Positions 32,935 through 45,678 of a DNA stretch of 64,000 bases are shown in pieces. The DNA comes from Parastagonospora avenae f. sp. tritici 18332-5 (lineage: Eukaryota; Ascomycota; Dothideomycetes; Pleosporales; Phaeosphaeriaceae): NCBI GenBank assembly GCA_022559985.1, contig JAFJTR010000011.1:1-64000 (forward strand). The letters are read 5' to 3'. The translations under genes were made by a program, and so were the position numbers. The notes beneath the pieces were generated by a model. The model had not been told where the DNA came from. It saw only the letters and a list, made by a program, of their open reading frames with translations, and did no database searches. Within the stretch, counting starts at the first letter, position 1, and every line of letters starts with the position of its first letter.

Positions 32935-33915
32935 TGACTGCATTGATGTATTCTTCAAGATGCGTGGCGTTTCCTGGCGAGGCGTTTGGGTGGGCGGGTG
33001 TATTGATGACGGCCGCTGCATGGGCATAGCCGCGTGTTCTGCGCATCTTAGACTACTCTGCATGAATTACGTCTGGTTCTCTGTCTTGACCGATTTATAG
33101 TGTAGAGGTGTCTGGAAACAATACCCCACGCACCAACTCTGTAAGACTCGCCACATTACATGAGCCTGAATCCGTGGCCCTGCGCTAGCATTTATCTGGA
33201 TGCAGGAATAAAATTGCCCAAAATTCAGATCAGATCAGCATCAACCTCATGAAAGCCGGAATTCCCCAGACGATCCTAACACTCTGTGCTCTCTTCCCAA
33301 AACGCGCCTTGACGCGCGAGCACGTGCCGGCGGAGCATCGACGCGCCCGCCCGCTGCGATGCGCATTCGGTATCTCTCACTATTCACCTTCACCTTGACC
33401 CGGCTTGTGCAAATGCCGATCGTACAAGTTCTTTCTTCTTCGATGTCGTATAATGATGATGCTTCATCGAAGTGAGTCTGTTTCGCTGCTTCTTCACGGG
33501 TGGGTGGGAAGTGATTGCTCACCCACGCGCCGGCTGCACCCGCGCCCTCACCTCGAAGTCGCGACTACCGAACCACCAACGCTCAATTGCTTCGCTCGCT
33601 TACCGCACTCATCCAGATAGCATACGTCTGCTTCTCCTTTCCTGTCATAATGCTCGTTGAATTGGACTTGCGCATGAGTCACTGTTTGCGATTTTGTTTG
33701 TAGGACTCGTTCACTTTGGTCCACTCATGAGGATAATCGAATCCACGGTCACTACGAGAACTGTATCAGAATGGCTGCCTAGAAGAGCTTAGCTGAAAAT
33801 TGGACCTATTGCACGTTGTTTGCGTCGCCTGGAAACTCTCCGCTACCTCTTGTATCTCGCTACACTGCTCGCGATTTCCCTCCGTGCGAGACCAGGCACG
33901 AGTGTACCCGCTAAG
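32935..33915. other. Intergenic, no gene
   Basis: About 980 bp holding only short random frames. It contains the 3' flank of the DUF3431 gene and the 5' flank of the methyltransferase locus. Confidence 0.45.
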
Positions 33916-36900
33916 ATGTCGGACTCCTCTGACACTATTGCTGTTTCGCATGCAGACTCAAGCGAACGACAACACAAGTGGGCGTAAGGTTCCACGACAG
34001 CACACGCCGGCCAGGACAACTCCTCGATCAGCGACTTCGCGCGGTCACATGCTCCAGGATCGACACCCCCGTGCCCTATCACACGGGAGGGTATGGCATT
34101 GAAGTCTCTGAAGGTACTTAACTATTGGTTCTTAATGAATCAGTACCGCCAACGAGAGTAGAATGAATGGAACAAATTCTCTACCAGGGCTCAAGCATGG
34201 GATGGTTACCGCTCAAAACGACCAGTCATGGTCGCAGACCTCCATGACTTTGAGACCTACGTTTGTCCGGATAGCAAGGCGAGAGGCTATGAGCTAATTG
34301 GCCTTCATCATTTGAAAGTTCCCAGGTCGAAGAAGATGTTATTGAATGGTTGCCTCTGCATGGGAGGCGTAAAGCGCTATGTCGAGGGCGTCCCGGTCAT
34401 CGACTTCTCAATCGAGGGCTATGGCGATTCTGAAGGCCCTACGACCACAACATATATTCAGTCCGCATCCACAATGAACGACCCAACGTATGACATCTGG
34501 TACCGGTTGAACGAACCCACTCAGGCCTATGCACGACATCATGTCCCGTTTCTCTGGGTAGCTCGATTAGCAAAGCACGTACTAGATTACCTAGATGAGC
34601 AGCTGCGAAGGTCTATCGGTCTCGAGCACTTTCGCTCTGATTTGCAGTCGTGGCTGACTGTGCGCTTTACTGGGCAGACAGCGTTCGATGAATGGTATTG
34701 TTTCCTCCACAACCGGCAGGACTCCCGTGTCTGCATCAACGCCTACATTGATTTTTTGTATTAACAAGCATACAACCTGCCGAGTTCGAATCGCCTGCTC
34801 GCTCATCCCCTGTGGGCTGAATGCATGACTGGCGAGTTGGTTCAGGTTGAACCACAGGAGCGCATCGCGAAAAACACACTAGCCACACCCGACGTGTATG
34901 AATGCTTCAAGCACATGTATTCCAGCGAAGTCATACGCCCAATGGCACTGTCAAACGGTGTGAAAGCACAGCAGCAACAGCGAAGCGTCGATATGGGGTT
35001 CATTGCAGCCGCAACTGGACCTGAAACAGCACCAACACTTCACCCATACGCACAAGCTCGGGTGCATGTTGGCGATGTAGTTGCTTTTGATCCAGACAAA
35101 GGAGACAAGCAGAAGTGGCGAAACGCGGACTGGAAATTGCTGTTACATGACACGGACATCAAATTAACGCGACATGGTGTACAACGCCTTTTCGGTCTGT
35201 ACTTATACCGACCTCGCGGAACCAACATTTTCATTGCCCAATATCGCTGCCAGAACGAACTCTTCTTCTCGGACAATTGCAATTGCGACGATGGAGAGCT
35301 ATTGTCTACGGACATCAAAGGAGGATATGACGTTGCATGCTATCCGACCATAATACCCTTGAACGCATTCTTCGTACTACAAACATACGTTACACAAGAA
35401 AGTGCTTTCACGAATTTTGTAGAGAAGCACAAAATCTGCGAATGCAAGAAGCAGCCACCGACCAAACTCGACAGTTACACCCGCGGTGATAGCGTATATG
35501 TCACGAAAATAGCCGGCGACCAGAAGATCCTGGAGCCTGTTGTTATTCATCAGTTACAAGGAGATACAGCTCAAGTTATCGTAAGACATTTCGCTAGACT
35601 CGGCCGCGACCTGGAAGAACAAGCCACTCACGCCCGGAAAGGCGTCGTAGCCATGAACGAGCTGGTCCTAACTGATACATACGAGAGCATCGCAGCATCG
35701 CGCATCGAAGAAAGATGTCACGTGCGTTTTGTGCCCAAAGACGACATTCTGAACGATCGAATCCCTTTTCCATACAACCGCAAGGGCGCTGGCGACTACT
35801 GGATTTTCTCTCTGGGTCTTTCGACAAAAGATGGTGCACCACGCCTCTTGTACTTGGCTCGCCCGCCCAGTTGTTTCAAGAATATTTGCGACGTTGGTAC
35901 AGAGATGGCCACAAGGTTAGTAGGTATGAGCTTGTTCAGCGGTGGTGGCAATCTGAATGGTGGCGTGGAAGAGGGTGGCGCTGTGGACATTCAGACTGTG
36001 GTTGAATGGGACACTGCAGCTATACATACGCAACGGGCAAATGCTTGAAATCCTACTATGCAGCAACTCTTTTGTGGTTCAGTAGATGATCATCTCAGTA
36101 TGGCGATTGCGAGTAGCGGTGATCAGCTCGTCCCGTACATTGGCTGCGTCAACATCATTCTTGCAGGATCTCCTTGCCCGGGCTTCTCGATGTTGCAGCA
36201 GAACTTCACGAGTCCCCAGTCTATCAGGAACGCATCACACATTACGACAATATGCTCTTATGTGGACATATATCGCCCTGAGTATGCTGTCTTGGAGAAC
36301 GTCTTTAGTATGGCGCGTACGCGGAAGGGGTTCGAAGACCAGAACATCCTCAGTCAACTCGTGGCTTTCTTTGTCTCCTTAGGCTATCAGGTCAACCAAT
36401 ACATAATGGACGCATGGACCTTTGGTAGCTGCCAACAACGCTCTCGGCTGATTTTGACCATCGCAGCCCCAGGCTTAGACATGATTCAGCAACCACTACA
36501 CACTCACAGCTTACCGCCAGACGACACAGCTGTAAGAAGTCTGGGTACGCTTCCAAACGGACAACGTTTTGGAGGCAGAGAGTACTACCCTACACCACTG
36601 GCTCACGTTGCTGCAAGTGCTGCCACCTCAGACCTCCCTGACATAGGCAATGGCAACGTGAAAACCTGTATCTCACACCCTAGTCATCGTGTGTCTGTCC
36701 AGCCAACTCGCAAGGAGCGAGCCTTACTCGAAGTCATTCCCCATATCCCGCCGGGTTGCGGATACACAGAAGCCTACAATCAGGGCATCCTTCCGCCTGA
36801 ATTGCAAAAGCCCGGAAAGGAGTCAGGCAGGGCTTATCAGAGGATCAGAAAGGCTGCCTTGATACACACAATCACCACAGGCTTCATCACCCAGGACGCG

Positions 36901-37767
36901 CGCAATGGAGCAACTGTGCATTGGCAGCAGAACAGACCAATCACGATTATGGAGGCCAGACGTACCCAGGGATATCTAGACCACGAGCCCATCATTGGAA
37001 ATCTCGCGAAACAGTATATGATCGTTGGCAATGGAGTCGATCTACAAGTAGCATTTGCACTTGGGCGGGCTATACGGCAAGCTGTCATTGCCAACATGCA
37101 TAGAGGTCCAGACTCTCGCACGTCTAAGGCGCCGATACATGTCGACGATGAGAAAGATGACGATCATTTTAGTGACGCAGCATCTATCCATTCAGATATA
37201 GTTGTGGATGTGCCAACACCACGGAATGGTGCAGCTTATATTACCAACGCATCGGCAATGTCATCCAAACGTTCACGGCGGATAATAAGCTCAACAGATG
37301 ACGATATGAGTGACGAGACATCAATGACGGGTATCTTCGGCCTAGATGGCGCGTCGGATGTTCGAGATACTCCTCCTACAGCTTCTCGGTCGCACGATCC
37401 TGGTATTGTGTACAGGGTGTCCACGACGATTGCCAACGGTATCAAAGGTCGACCCTTGCGCTATCAACGAGCTTCAGCAACGTCTATCATTTCAACACCA
37501 TCTCCATTCAAGCGAAGCCATGACGAGTCGTTGGACGAATCCAGCAACTTTGCAACGGCGTCATTCGATCATACGAGAAAACAAACCAAGCTCAGCAATC
37601 ATGCCCAATCCAACTCGTCTAAGAGCGTTGATGCTGATGTATATACAGGTAGGAGAGACAGGTCGACGTCAAAGACCCGCTACACGCGACATTCTGGTCT
37701 GCAGGTAGCTTTAACTCCTAAGCAGTGGAACAAAAGACCTGAGAGTGAACACTTGACTAGAAAGTAG
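33916..37767 (+). pseudogene. dim-2: DIM-2-like cytosine-5 DNA methyltransferase with in-frame stops
   Basis: Family role: DNA cytosine methylation directed by heterochromatin. The main frame runs from 34162 to 37767 in one phase but is broken by TAA at 34762-34764 and TGA at 36046-36048. Similarity to the family continues directly across both, so introns do not explain them. Upstream, a 48-nt intron (34114-34161) would link in phase to a segment from ATG 33916 holding a third stop (TAA 33985-33987); this part is less sure, and an ATG at 34094 is an alternative start. A BAH-like region is near 35050-35450. Methyltransferase motifs are present: I (LFSGGGNLNGG, near 35930), IV (GSPCPGFS, near 36165), VI (VLENV, 36288), VIII (QQRSRL, 36429), IX (EARRTQGY, 36950) and X (GNGVDLQVA, 37027). 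A Ser-rich tail follows. The second stop separates motif I from the rest, so no active enzyme is expected. Sequencing error or readthrough remain possible. Confidence 0.8.
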
Positions 37768-37817
37768 AAGAAGACGCAAAAGAAGGCAGAAAAGTAGTAA
37801 CCCACGACGCGTGTAGT

Positions 37818-37825
37818 ATATATAC
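37818..37825 (+). promoter_or_regulatory. TATA-like box upstream of URA4
   Basis: TATATATA about 155 bp before the dihydroorotase ATG, within the 212-bp gap after the methyltransferase locus. Position and sequence are the only support. Confidence 0.35.
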
Positions 37826-37979
37826 CCCCACGTATCAAAGAAGTACCAAGATTGTGCGGTCAATATATGTTCAGCGTGAGGTATCCAAAGGCGGACTAGT
37901 GCCACCCAATCGCAGCTCCCCGCATGAGAATCCAAAATTCTACGTTTGGCAACACGCATCTTCCAAGTCAACAACAATC

Positions 37980-39269
37980 ATGAGTTTCACCAAATTGAGT
38001 GAGGTTGAGCTGCCGGCGGCTTTCGACGCCCATGTGCACTTGCGCGATGGCGAAACGTCGCAGCTCGTTACGCCGACGATTCGCAAGGGTGGTGTGAATC
38101 AGGTGTATGTCATGGTAAGCTAGCATCCTTGCACGTGGAGTCCGATACAACATGTCAAAGTCGGAATTCCATTCAATTTATTTCAATCATTTCCAATTTT
38201 CCTTCTCGCTTCTCATTGCAATTGTCCGTTCCTAAGTATTGATCCAGCCAAACTTGGTCCCGCCGATCACGACTGTCAAACAGTGCATCGAATACCGCGA
38301 CAGATTGAAGGCCATTGAGCCGAATGTCGACTATCTCATGTCACTTTACCTGCATGAATCTATCACGCCAGAAGTCATCCGCGAAGCAAAGAAAGCCGGC
38401 ATCACAGGCGTCAAGTCCTACCCAGCCGGCGTGACAACCGTAAGCCTCCACCCACTCCATCTACCAGCTTAGCACACCTAACTCGTTAGAACTCCTCCTC
38501 GGGCGTCCTGGACTACGAGTCCTTCTACCCTGTCTTCGCCGAAATGGAGGCGCAAAACATGATTCTCAACCTGCACGGCGAAGTCCCCTCCACGCCGCCC
38601 TCGACCACTTACTCCAAAGACACCACCACACCCTCCATCACCATCCTCAACGCCGAACCCGCCTTCCTCCCCACCTTCAAGTCCCTGCACGCCAAATTCC
38701 CTAACCTCCGCATCATCCTCGAACACTGCAGCACCGCCGCCGCCCTCGCCGCCGTGCGCGCCTGCGGCCCCAGCGTCGCGGGGACAATCACCGCGCACCA
38801 CCTCTCGCTCATCATCGACGACTGGGCAGGCGACCCGTTCTGCTTCTGCAAGCCGGTCGCCAAAACGCCCGAGGACCGCGATGCGCTGATTCAGGCTGTT
38901 GTGCGCAGCGGCGGCAAGTTCTTTCTGGGCACGGATAGCGCGCCGCATGCGCAGGGGAGTAAGCGCGGTGGAGATAAAGTGGCCGCGGGCGTGTTTACGC
39001 AGCCGTATGCATTGGGATATGTGTTGGATGCGTTGGAGGTGGGGGTCACGAGGGGGGTTATTGCGGAGGGGGAAGTTGGGCAGGAGGTTCTGGAGGGGTT
39101 TTTGGGGGGGTGGGGCAGGGCGTTTTATCGGGTTGAGGGGAAGGGGGAGAGGGTTGTGTTGAGGAAGGGAGGGGTGAAGGTTGTGGATGTGCTTGAGAAG
39201 GAGGGGCTGGGGGTGGGTGTTGTGCCGTTTCGGAAGGGGGAGGAGACGTGGAGTGTGGAGTGGAAGTGA
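37980..39269 (+). CDS. URA4: Dihydroorotase
   Basis: Third step of pyrimidine synthesis: cyclises carbamoyl-aspartate to dihydroorotate in the cytosol, with two zinc ions. Exons 37980-38114, 38248-38439 and 38490-39269 give 368 residues, the usual size for the type II (PyrC-like) enzyme. Metal ligands are visible: His18 and His20 in DAHVHLRD, the carbamylated Lys101 in GVKSYPAG, His138 in LNLHGE, His188 in LEHCS, and the catalytic Asp in LGTDSAPH. The substrate-binding MPNLVPP spans the first intron junction. The last third is Gly/Val/Glu-rich and strongly G-biased on the coding strand, but the frame is intact. Confidence 0.96.
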
Positions 39270-39772
39270 GCGGCGAGAAAAGCTGTACCAAGTATTTTTT
39301 TTCCATGAATCATGGAGATTTGATCAGATGGGATGGGATTTGGTGGTGTTAACGGCTCTCTACCTTGATTTCCCATGTAGCCACAGTTTCAGCCAAACGG
39401 CCCGAAAGCCATCGAGCATCGTTCCCGCACCACCATCGATGCTGTCATTTCCCCACAACCGGATTGTCAGCACGCCTTTCATTACATGACCTCTCCACTT
39501 TTCAACCCTCGCAGCGAATCCTGATACAATCGCCGTTAGGCCGTTCCAGACAAGCCACCATCGTCTATGTCCCATGCTATGACGGAGCCAGCCAAGACGC
39601 AGCATGTCATCGGCCTCTCAGCATCTTGTTTCCAACAGGACCTGACATTAGTATATAAACACGCAGTCTCTCAGTGACTAAAGCAAAAAGAAACTGCCTG
39701 CACGAAAATCAAGCTCAATTCCACACGCTTAAGAATCTTCCTTTACAGACTTCCACATCACCTTCAAAAAAA
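39270..39772. other. Promoter region of con-6
   Basis: 503 bp without a gene. The proximal part has a TATA-like box (listed separately) and an A-rich leader just before the ATG. Confidence 0.45.
39652..39659 (+). promoter_or_regulatory. TATA box of con-6
   Basis: TATATAAA, about 115 bp upstream of the con-6 ATG, followed by a C/A-rich leader. A clear TATA box suits a sharply induced, stage-specific gene. Confidence 0.45.
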
Positions 39773-40058
39773 ATGTCTTCGACAAACAAAGTCTCCCACC
39801 AAGACATCACCGCCGCCGGCCTATCTGAAGCAGACCAGAACATCAACAACTCGGTCGAGGACAAGAGTCACCAGGCCGCAGGCCACAAGGCGAATCTGAG
39901 CAACCCAAGTGCGTAGCTTCAAGCACTGATGCAATACACGTAGATACTGACAATGATGGACAGACACTAGCGCCGAGTCAAAGAAGCGGTCGGAGCAGGC
40001 GCTCAAGGAGTTGGGCGGCGAGGAGGCTTTCTATGGAAAGCAGGGAAAGGGCGAGTAG
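39773..40058 (+). CDS. con-6: Conidiation-specific protein 6 family
   Basis: Small hydrophilic stress or spore protein, expressed during conidiation in Neurospora. Exons 39773-39908 and 39964-40058 (55-nt intron) give 76 residues. The con-6 repeat, N-P-N-T-S followed by charged residues and S, is seen at NPNTSAESKKRS; the N-P-N codons span the intron. A related copy, HKANLSNP, precedes it. No hydrophobic core, signal or membrane segment is present, which agrees with an intrinsically disordered protein. The ATG is preceded by AAAAAA, a good fungal context. The exact role in spores is unknown. Confidence 0.9.
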
Positions 40059-40328
40059 GAGATTGACGTGATTATGTATTAAATGTAATGGAATATGTAT
40101 GATTATAGCTCTGCAACATGGCTGCAGCTCTTCTCGCTTTGTATCAACGCGAAGCTCTGATTAGATCAGCTGGATTGCCGTTCCCACCTTGTTATGAATC
40201 CTCTGTGATGTCGAGCGAGATTGATCCTCATTTAGAGAAATGGCGTGTGTTGATTTTAAGTGATCATGCTTGCAGAACATGTGCACGATACTTCTCCGAA
40301 TCGTGCAATTAATGCCGTCGTTGGTCAT

Positions 40329-42032
40329 TCACGCCCCTGCCGATGAAGCAATAGGGGCATTTAATAGCCCCGCTGAAGCCTCCTGTTCAAGTGACAACTT
40401 CATTTCCAGCCACGAGTAGAAGTTTGCTGAATTGCAGAAACTCGCGTACAGACCGTCTCTTGCTCTGTGGCGTTGTATGGGCCCTTGACCGCGGAACTTG
40501 ACACTGGTGCCATGTTTGCTCACACTGGTGAGAAACTCAGGTATCGAGAAACTGGCGTATCGATGCTTGCCGCCTGGTGTAACAACGTTTGACGTGGCAA
40601 GGTAACGATTGAGGGGCGCTACGAACTGCGCGGTCAGTTCTGCAAAGTGTCGCCTTATAATGGGTCCGATGTCGCGTGTCTGGTCACCGAGCTTAAGCAT
40701 AGCCTCAATTCGCGACACGACCAGGGGATCGGACTTGAGGAAGCGTTTTGGGGGCGTATGGACCTCAATGCCACCACCTGGAAGGTCAAGCAGCGCATTC
40801 CTACTCGACTTGTGGTGAATGGAGTGATGTCGCCTTGTTGGTACCGGACCATCAAAATTCTGGAGGTACAGAATGTGAGGTCGCATACGATGGCTGGCCT
40901 CTGCTGCAGCAACGATGCGCTTAAGTAAGAAAGGGTTGGTAATGCCAATGATAAACGACTGAGGTGTGCCTCCGTCGATGCCTATACTCTTAAAATCGGC
41001 CTGCATCGTCATGTATGGCTTGACGACTCCAGCGTAAGGCACTGGGCAGATCAAGTCGAGCAGGGATGAGACTGCTTCGCTCGCGAGCTGTGGTGACTTG
41101 GCGATGACGATGATGCTTTCGCACAAGACAAGCTTCTCGTACAGTACGTAAAGATCTGTGATGCATGGCATGAAATGCATGATGTTGTCCCATGAGCCAA
41201 TAGGCTCGTAAGCGTATATTGATGTTGGAGTGTCTGAGATTAGAGGAGTCGGACCTGCCAGCCCTTGCAGCGGGAACGAGCGATGTGGTGCGATGTCTAA
41301 TGTGACTATTGAACCCAGAAAAGGCAGTTCGTGTCTTCCTATCCTTGGTGGGCGCCAAGCAAACATCTGGTTGTATGCGGCTTGGAGGGTCACGGGATCA
41401 CTGATGACGCCTGTTTCGGTCATCTTGTGTAGTAGCTGATGATGGAACGAAGGAAAATTGTGGTGCGAGATCATGACCAAAGTTCTCTGATTGAAGCTGC
41501 GTTTCATGGAGTGGTCGAATTCCTGGCGAAAGACGCAAGTCCCGTAGAAAGTGTCAGAGCTGCCATGGGGAGCGTTGGGCGAGCTAAGTTTGATGTCCGG
41601 TGAGTTGTTGGTTACTGCAAAGTTGAAAGCCAGGTCCTCTGCAGTTTCGGTATTCTGCTGCTCTGGGAAGCTGCACAGACTTAGCATTGGGCATCAAAAT
41701 GGCCTTGAAGACGCACCTGTTGAAGCAAATCGCACTAAGGTCGGCGGTGGTAAAGGGTACATCTGGCGGATAGAGAATCTCTATTTCCGGACTAGGCACA
41801 TTCTTAGCTGCTATTCGATGAGACGGAAATCAAATCTTACCTACCCAATATCCACGTTGAAGTTGCAGACAATGCTGCTAATGTCAGCGCCGGCTTGCTA
41901 CCATCGAGACTACACTCACAACGCCACGGCCCAGTGCTGGAAACCGCCGGTGGGTATTACGGGATCTCTGTCCATGTCTTTTTCCTGACGCGAGCGTCGG
42001 TACGGTGACACAATCTTTTTCAACTTTTCCAT
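40329..42032 (-). CDS. DENN-domain protein, DENND6-like Rab GEF
   Basis: Probable guanine-nucleotide exchange factor for a Rab GTPase in endosomal recycling (human DENND6A acts on Rab14). Exons 41920-42032, 41845-41874, 41717-41791 and 40329-41670 give 519 residues, close to DENND6 length. The N-terminal uDENN part has FIVCNFNVDIGPEIEILYPP (about 38-57) and DLSAICFNSFPE; the central part holds FRQEFDHSMKRSFNQRTLVMIS. The core DENN region has LYEKLVLCESIIVIAKSP and SLLDLICPVPYAG. The C-terminal region SFIIGITNPF is also typical. The start MEKLKK sits in a GCCATGG context. It is divergent from VAC14 with 486 bp between, and both act in endolysosomal traffic. Confidence 0.9.
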
Positions 42033-42518
42033 GGCGAGGCTTGACTGCACCTGACATGTGCAGGTGAAGGTTCAGGAGGCGAGCGACCAGTGAGGCTGCA
42101 GTTAGTTGGAAGGCGCGCAAGGCGCTGGGGTCAGCGTATAGAGTCAGCTGTCGCTCTGTGCTGTCATTTTCGGCGAATGGCGCGAGCGAAAAGAGAGACG
42201 CGTTCAAGACGAAGTGCTTTGGCCACGACAGTGAAGGGCATGGTCCAATATTGCTTTTGGTTCTATCAGCGGGCGAGAGAGAGGTGGTGGCAGTGCGGTG
42301 CAGGGGTGGGTCGCGCCCGCTGGCCCTATGACGTGCCATGTCCCAATCCGCTGCGTGGGCCTAGCTTCACGTTCACGTCCGCGTTGCAGCAACGACCCGC
42401 GAACCGGCAATTCGCGTCGACCAGCATCCCACGACTTTGGCCATTTGACCCCGCAAGCCAGCATGCGTTGAGACATCGTAGCACTGTGTAGACGTCCTGT
42501 AGACGCCCGCACCCCGTC
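42033..42518. other. Divergent promoter of the DENND6-like gene and VAC14
   Basis: 486 bp. Short frames on both strands look random. I see no other feature. Confidence 0.45.
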
Positions 42519-45500
42519 ATGGACCCCAATATCACTAAAGCGCTCAATGACAAGCTCTACGACAAGCGCAAGAGCGGAGCCCTCGAGCTTGAGGCTCTGA
42601 TCCGGAATGCACTAAATGCCCAGGACCACGACAGGGTGGCCAAAATAGTCCATGAGCTCTGTAACGAGTACGCATATGCCGTCCACCACCCACACGCCCG
42701 CAATGGTGGTCTTATAGGGCTGGCAGCCGCTTCGATAGCACTGGGACCTGTATGCATGATACGAATCGGAGATGGTGGATATTTTGGCTGATTTACGACG
42801 CAGGAAGTCGCCCGCTACCTCGAAGAAATCGTCCCGCCCGTCCTCGCCTGCTTCGGCGACCAAGATGCCCGCGTGCGCTACTATGCGTGCGAGAGCATGT
42901 ACAACATTGCAAAGGTCGCCAAGGGGGAGATACTCGTCTACTTCAACCAGGTCTTCGACGCACTATGCAAGGTAGGATTACTGTATTCAAGAACCCCAGA
43001 CATCGCTGACACACCATTCAGCTGGCTGCCGACTCGGAGCTGTCAGTCAAGAATGGCGCAGAGCTGCTGGACAGACTGGTCAAGGACATCGTCTCCGAAT
43101 CCGCTGCCACGTATGTCTCGGCGCTGCATACTCCCTCAGAGCTCCCAGACCACGAGGCAGTCGAGAGCCATGAATCAGTGCCCCAGGACCTGCCCATGGC
43201 CTTCAACCTCGAGCGCTTCCTGCCCCTCCTCGAAGAGCGAATCAACGTCCTCAATCCCTACACGCGCTCGTTCCTCGTTGCCTGGGTGACTTTGCTCGAC
43301 TCTATACCCGACCTTGAGCTCATTGCCCATCTGCCACGATTCTTGAAGGGGCTCTTCAAGTTCCTCAGCGACTCCAACCAGGACGTATACACCATGACAC
43401 AGGCCGCGCTGGACAAGTTCCTGATCGAGATCAGAAAGATTGCGAGGATCAAGAAGGGCATTGTGGACAGCAAGAAGAGTCACAACAAGGACGAGCGCCG
43501 GCGCTCCAGCTCGAGTCTGCAAAGCACGCCAGACGACGGCAGCGAGGCTACCAGCGGGACACCACTCGAACCACGTGAGGCCGTGGAGGCCGTGGAGGCT
43601 GTAGAGGACCCCGAAGATGGCAGCAGAGACAGCGCATCCATGATTTCAAGTCGCAGCGGCAAGTCTGTCAATGGCGACGGCGACTGGATACCAGGTCAGG
43701 ATGTGCAAGTGGATCACCCAAAGATACTGGAGATCCTCGTCGAATTTCTGAGCGCTCCGTCAGGTAGGTACCAGATACGATGAGCGGCTGGCCCAATCTG
43801 ACTGTTTGCAGATACCGAAGAGGAACAAACTGAGATACTGCTGACCGCTCTCCGTTGGATTGACAATCTCTTCGACATCTGTCCCGAGGACATCATGCCG
43901 TTTGTCCCAAGCTTGCTGTCGCACGTGCTCCCGCGAATGTCACATGAAGTCGACACCGTTCGTAAAGCAGCGGTAAAGGTCAACGGCTCACTGATGGACT
44001 ACATCATGTCTTTATCCGACGAGAACCGCAAGGCCGACGGCGGTACAGGCGGGCAGATACAGCTTCCCCCTTCACTGTCCGAGCTAGGCAAAGAACTCAC
44101 TGGCACCCAGCGAAGGGACTCAAACCTCTCTAGTAAGCTACTGAAAGCAGTCATCCGCGATCAAGCGGCAAGAGCAGACTCGACTGGCACTCGCTCCCCG
44201 ACACCAGCAGAAGATCGCGCCCCCTCACCGCGCCCCATACCAGAACTGGACTACCAAGCTGCAGTTAGTGCACTTACTTTGCAGTTCCTCAACGAACACG
44301 AGGCTACGAGAGTCGCTGCCATTGCCTGGCTCATCATGTTGCACAGAATGGCGCCAGGTAGAATCCTCACCGTCGACGATGGCACCTTCCCTGCGCTGCT
44401 CAAGACCCTTTCGGATCCCTCAGATGCCGTTGTCACACGCGACCTTCTCTTGCTATCGCAGATATCTCTACACAGCGATGACACTTACTTCACATCATTC
44501 ATGGTTAATCTCCTGAAGCTGTTCTGCACAGACCGAAGACTACTCGAGACGCGCGGCAATTTGATCATTAGGCAGCTGTGTCTGACACTGAGCGCGGAGA
44601 AAATCTACCGTACAATGGCAGACTGTCTGGTCAAAGATGAGGACATCGAGTTTGCGAGCATAATGGTCCAAAACCTCAACAACAACCTCATCACTGCGCC
44701 TGAACTGGCTGATCTACGAAGACGGCTTAGGAATCTTGACAACAAAGATGGCCAATCATTCTTTGTTACGCTTTTCAAAGCATGGTGTCACAATGCCGTA
44801 GCTACTTTCTCACTCTGTCTGCTTGCCCAAGCCTACGAGCAGGCCTACCATCTTCTCCAAATCTTGTAAGCCCGCCCGCCACATCCAGCTATACACATGC
44901 TGATATCTACAGCGCCGACTTGGAAATGACAGTCAACACACTCATCCAGATCGACAAGCTAGTGCAACTGATCGAGTCACCTGTCTTCACATGTTCGTAT
45001 TCAACCTCTGCTTAACAGCGCAGCACTTCCTACTAACGTTGACTAGATCTCCGCATCCAGCTTCTCGAACCTGAACGTTATCCGCATCTCTACAAGTGCC
45101 TCTATGGGTTGCTCATGCTTCTCCCTCAATCATCCGCCTTCGCCGCTCTCAAGAATCGCCTCAACAGTGTATCAGCTATTGGGTACCTGCATATAGCTCC
45201 TCGCGCGAACACGTACGTGTCCTCCTCCTCCCCCACCCTAAACCACTTGAGGCAAAAAAGCTCAGAAGTCGGTTCTTCTAGCAGCACTGGCACGCCGTCT
45301 GGCACCCCTGGCAGCAACTTTGCAGAGACGCGCAATCGCATTGGCATAAGACGAGAAGATGATGGGAAAGTCAAGTGGAACGAGCTGCTCGAGAGATTCA
45401 AGCAGACCCAAGAGAAGGCCCGGAGAAGTCAGCGAATGGCGAGCATGGGAGAGGACCTGCCAGCTAGCAATGAAGAGAGGGGCGCGGAGAAGGAGCGCAT

Positions 45501-45678
45501 GGGACCTGCGGCGGTGCAGAGCAAGAATCTACCGGGAAGGCCGGGGAGTCCGGCGGGCGTGATGAGGCCGCCTCCTGTGCCGCCTGGTGGGCAGGGTCAA
45601 GGTCAGGCACATAAGCCGCGATCGAGCCTTAGTCTGGGTAGATTTGCAGGCGGTGTGGGCGGGCGGAAGAAGAAGTGA
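42519..45678 (+). CDS. VAC14: VAC14, scaffold of the PtdIns(3,5)P2 kinase complex
   Basis: HEAT-repeat scaffold on the vacuole membrane that holds the Fab1 kinase and Fig4 phosphatase. Exons 42519-42749, 42804-42971, 43022-43763, 43812-44865, 44913-44992 and 45047-45678 give 968 residues. The Vac14 N-terminal HEAT region covers about 1-240 (LNDKLYDKRKSGALELE, then YYACESMYNIAKVAKGE). A Ser/Glu-rich insert follows near 330-400. The Vac14 Fig4-binding domain is at about 560-770 with LHRMAPGRIL, CTDRRLLETRGNLIIRQLC and SFFVTLFKAWCHN. The C-terminal 170 residues are disordered and Pro/Ser/Gly-rich ending in KKK. It is convergent with VMA12, another vacuole gene, 177 bp away. Confidence 0.95.
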
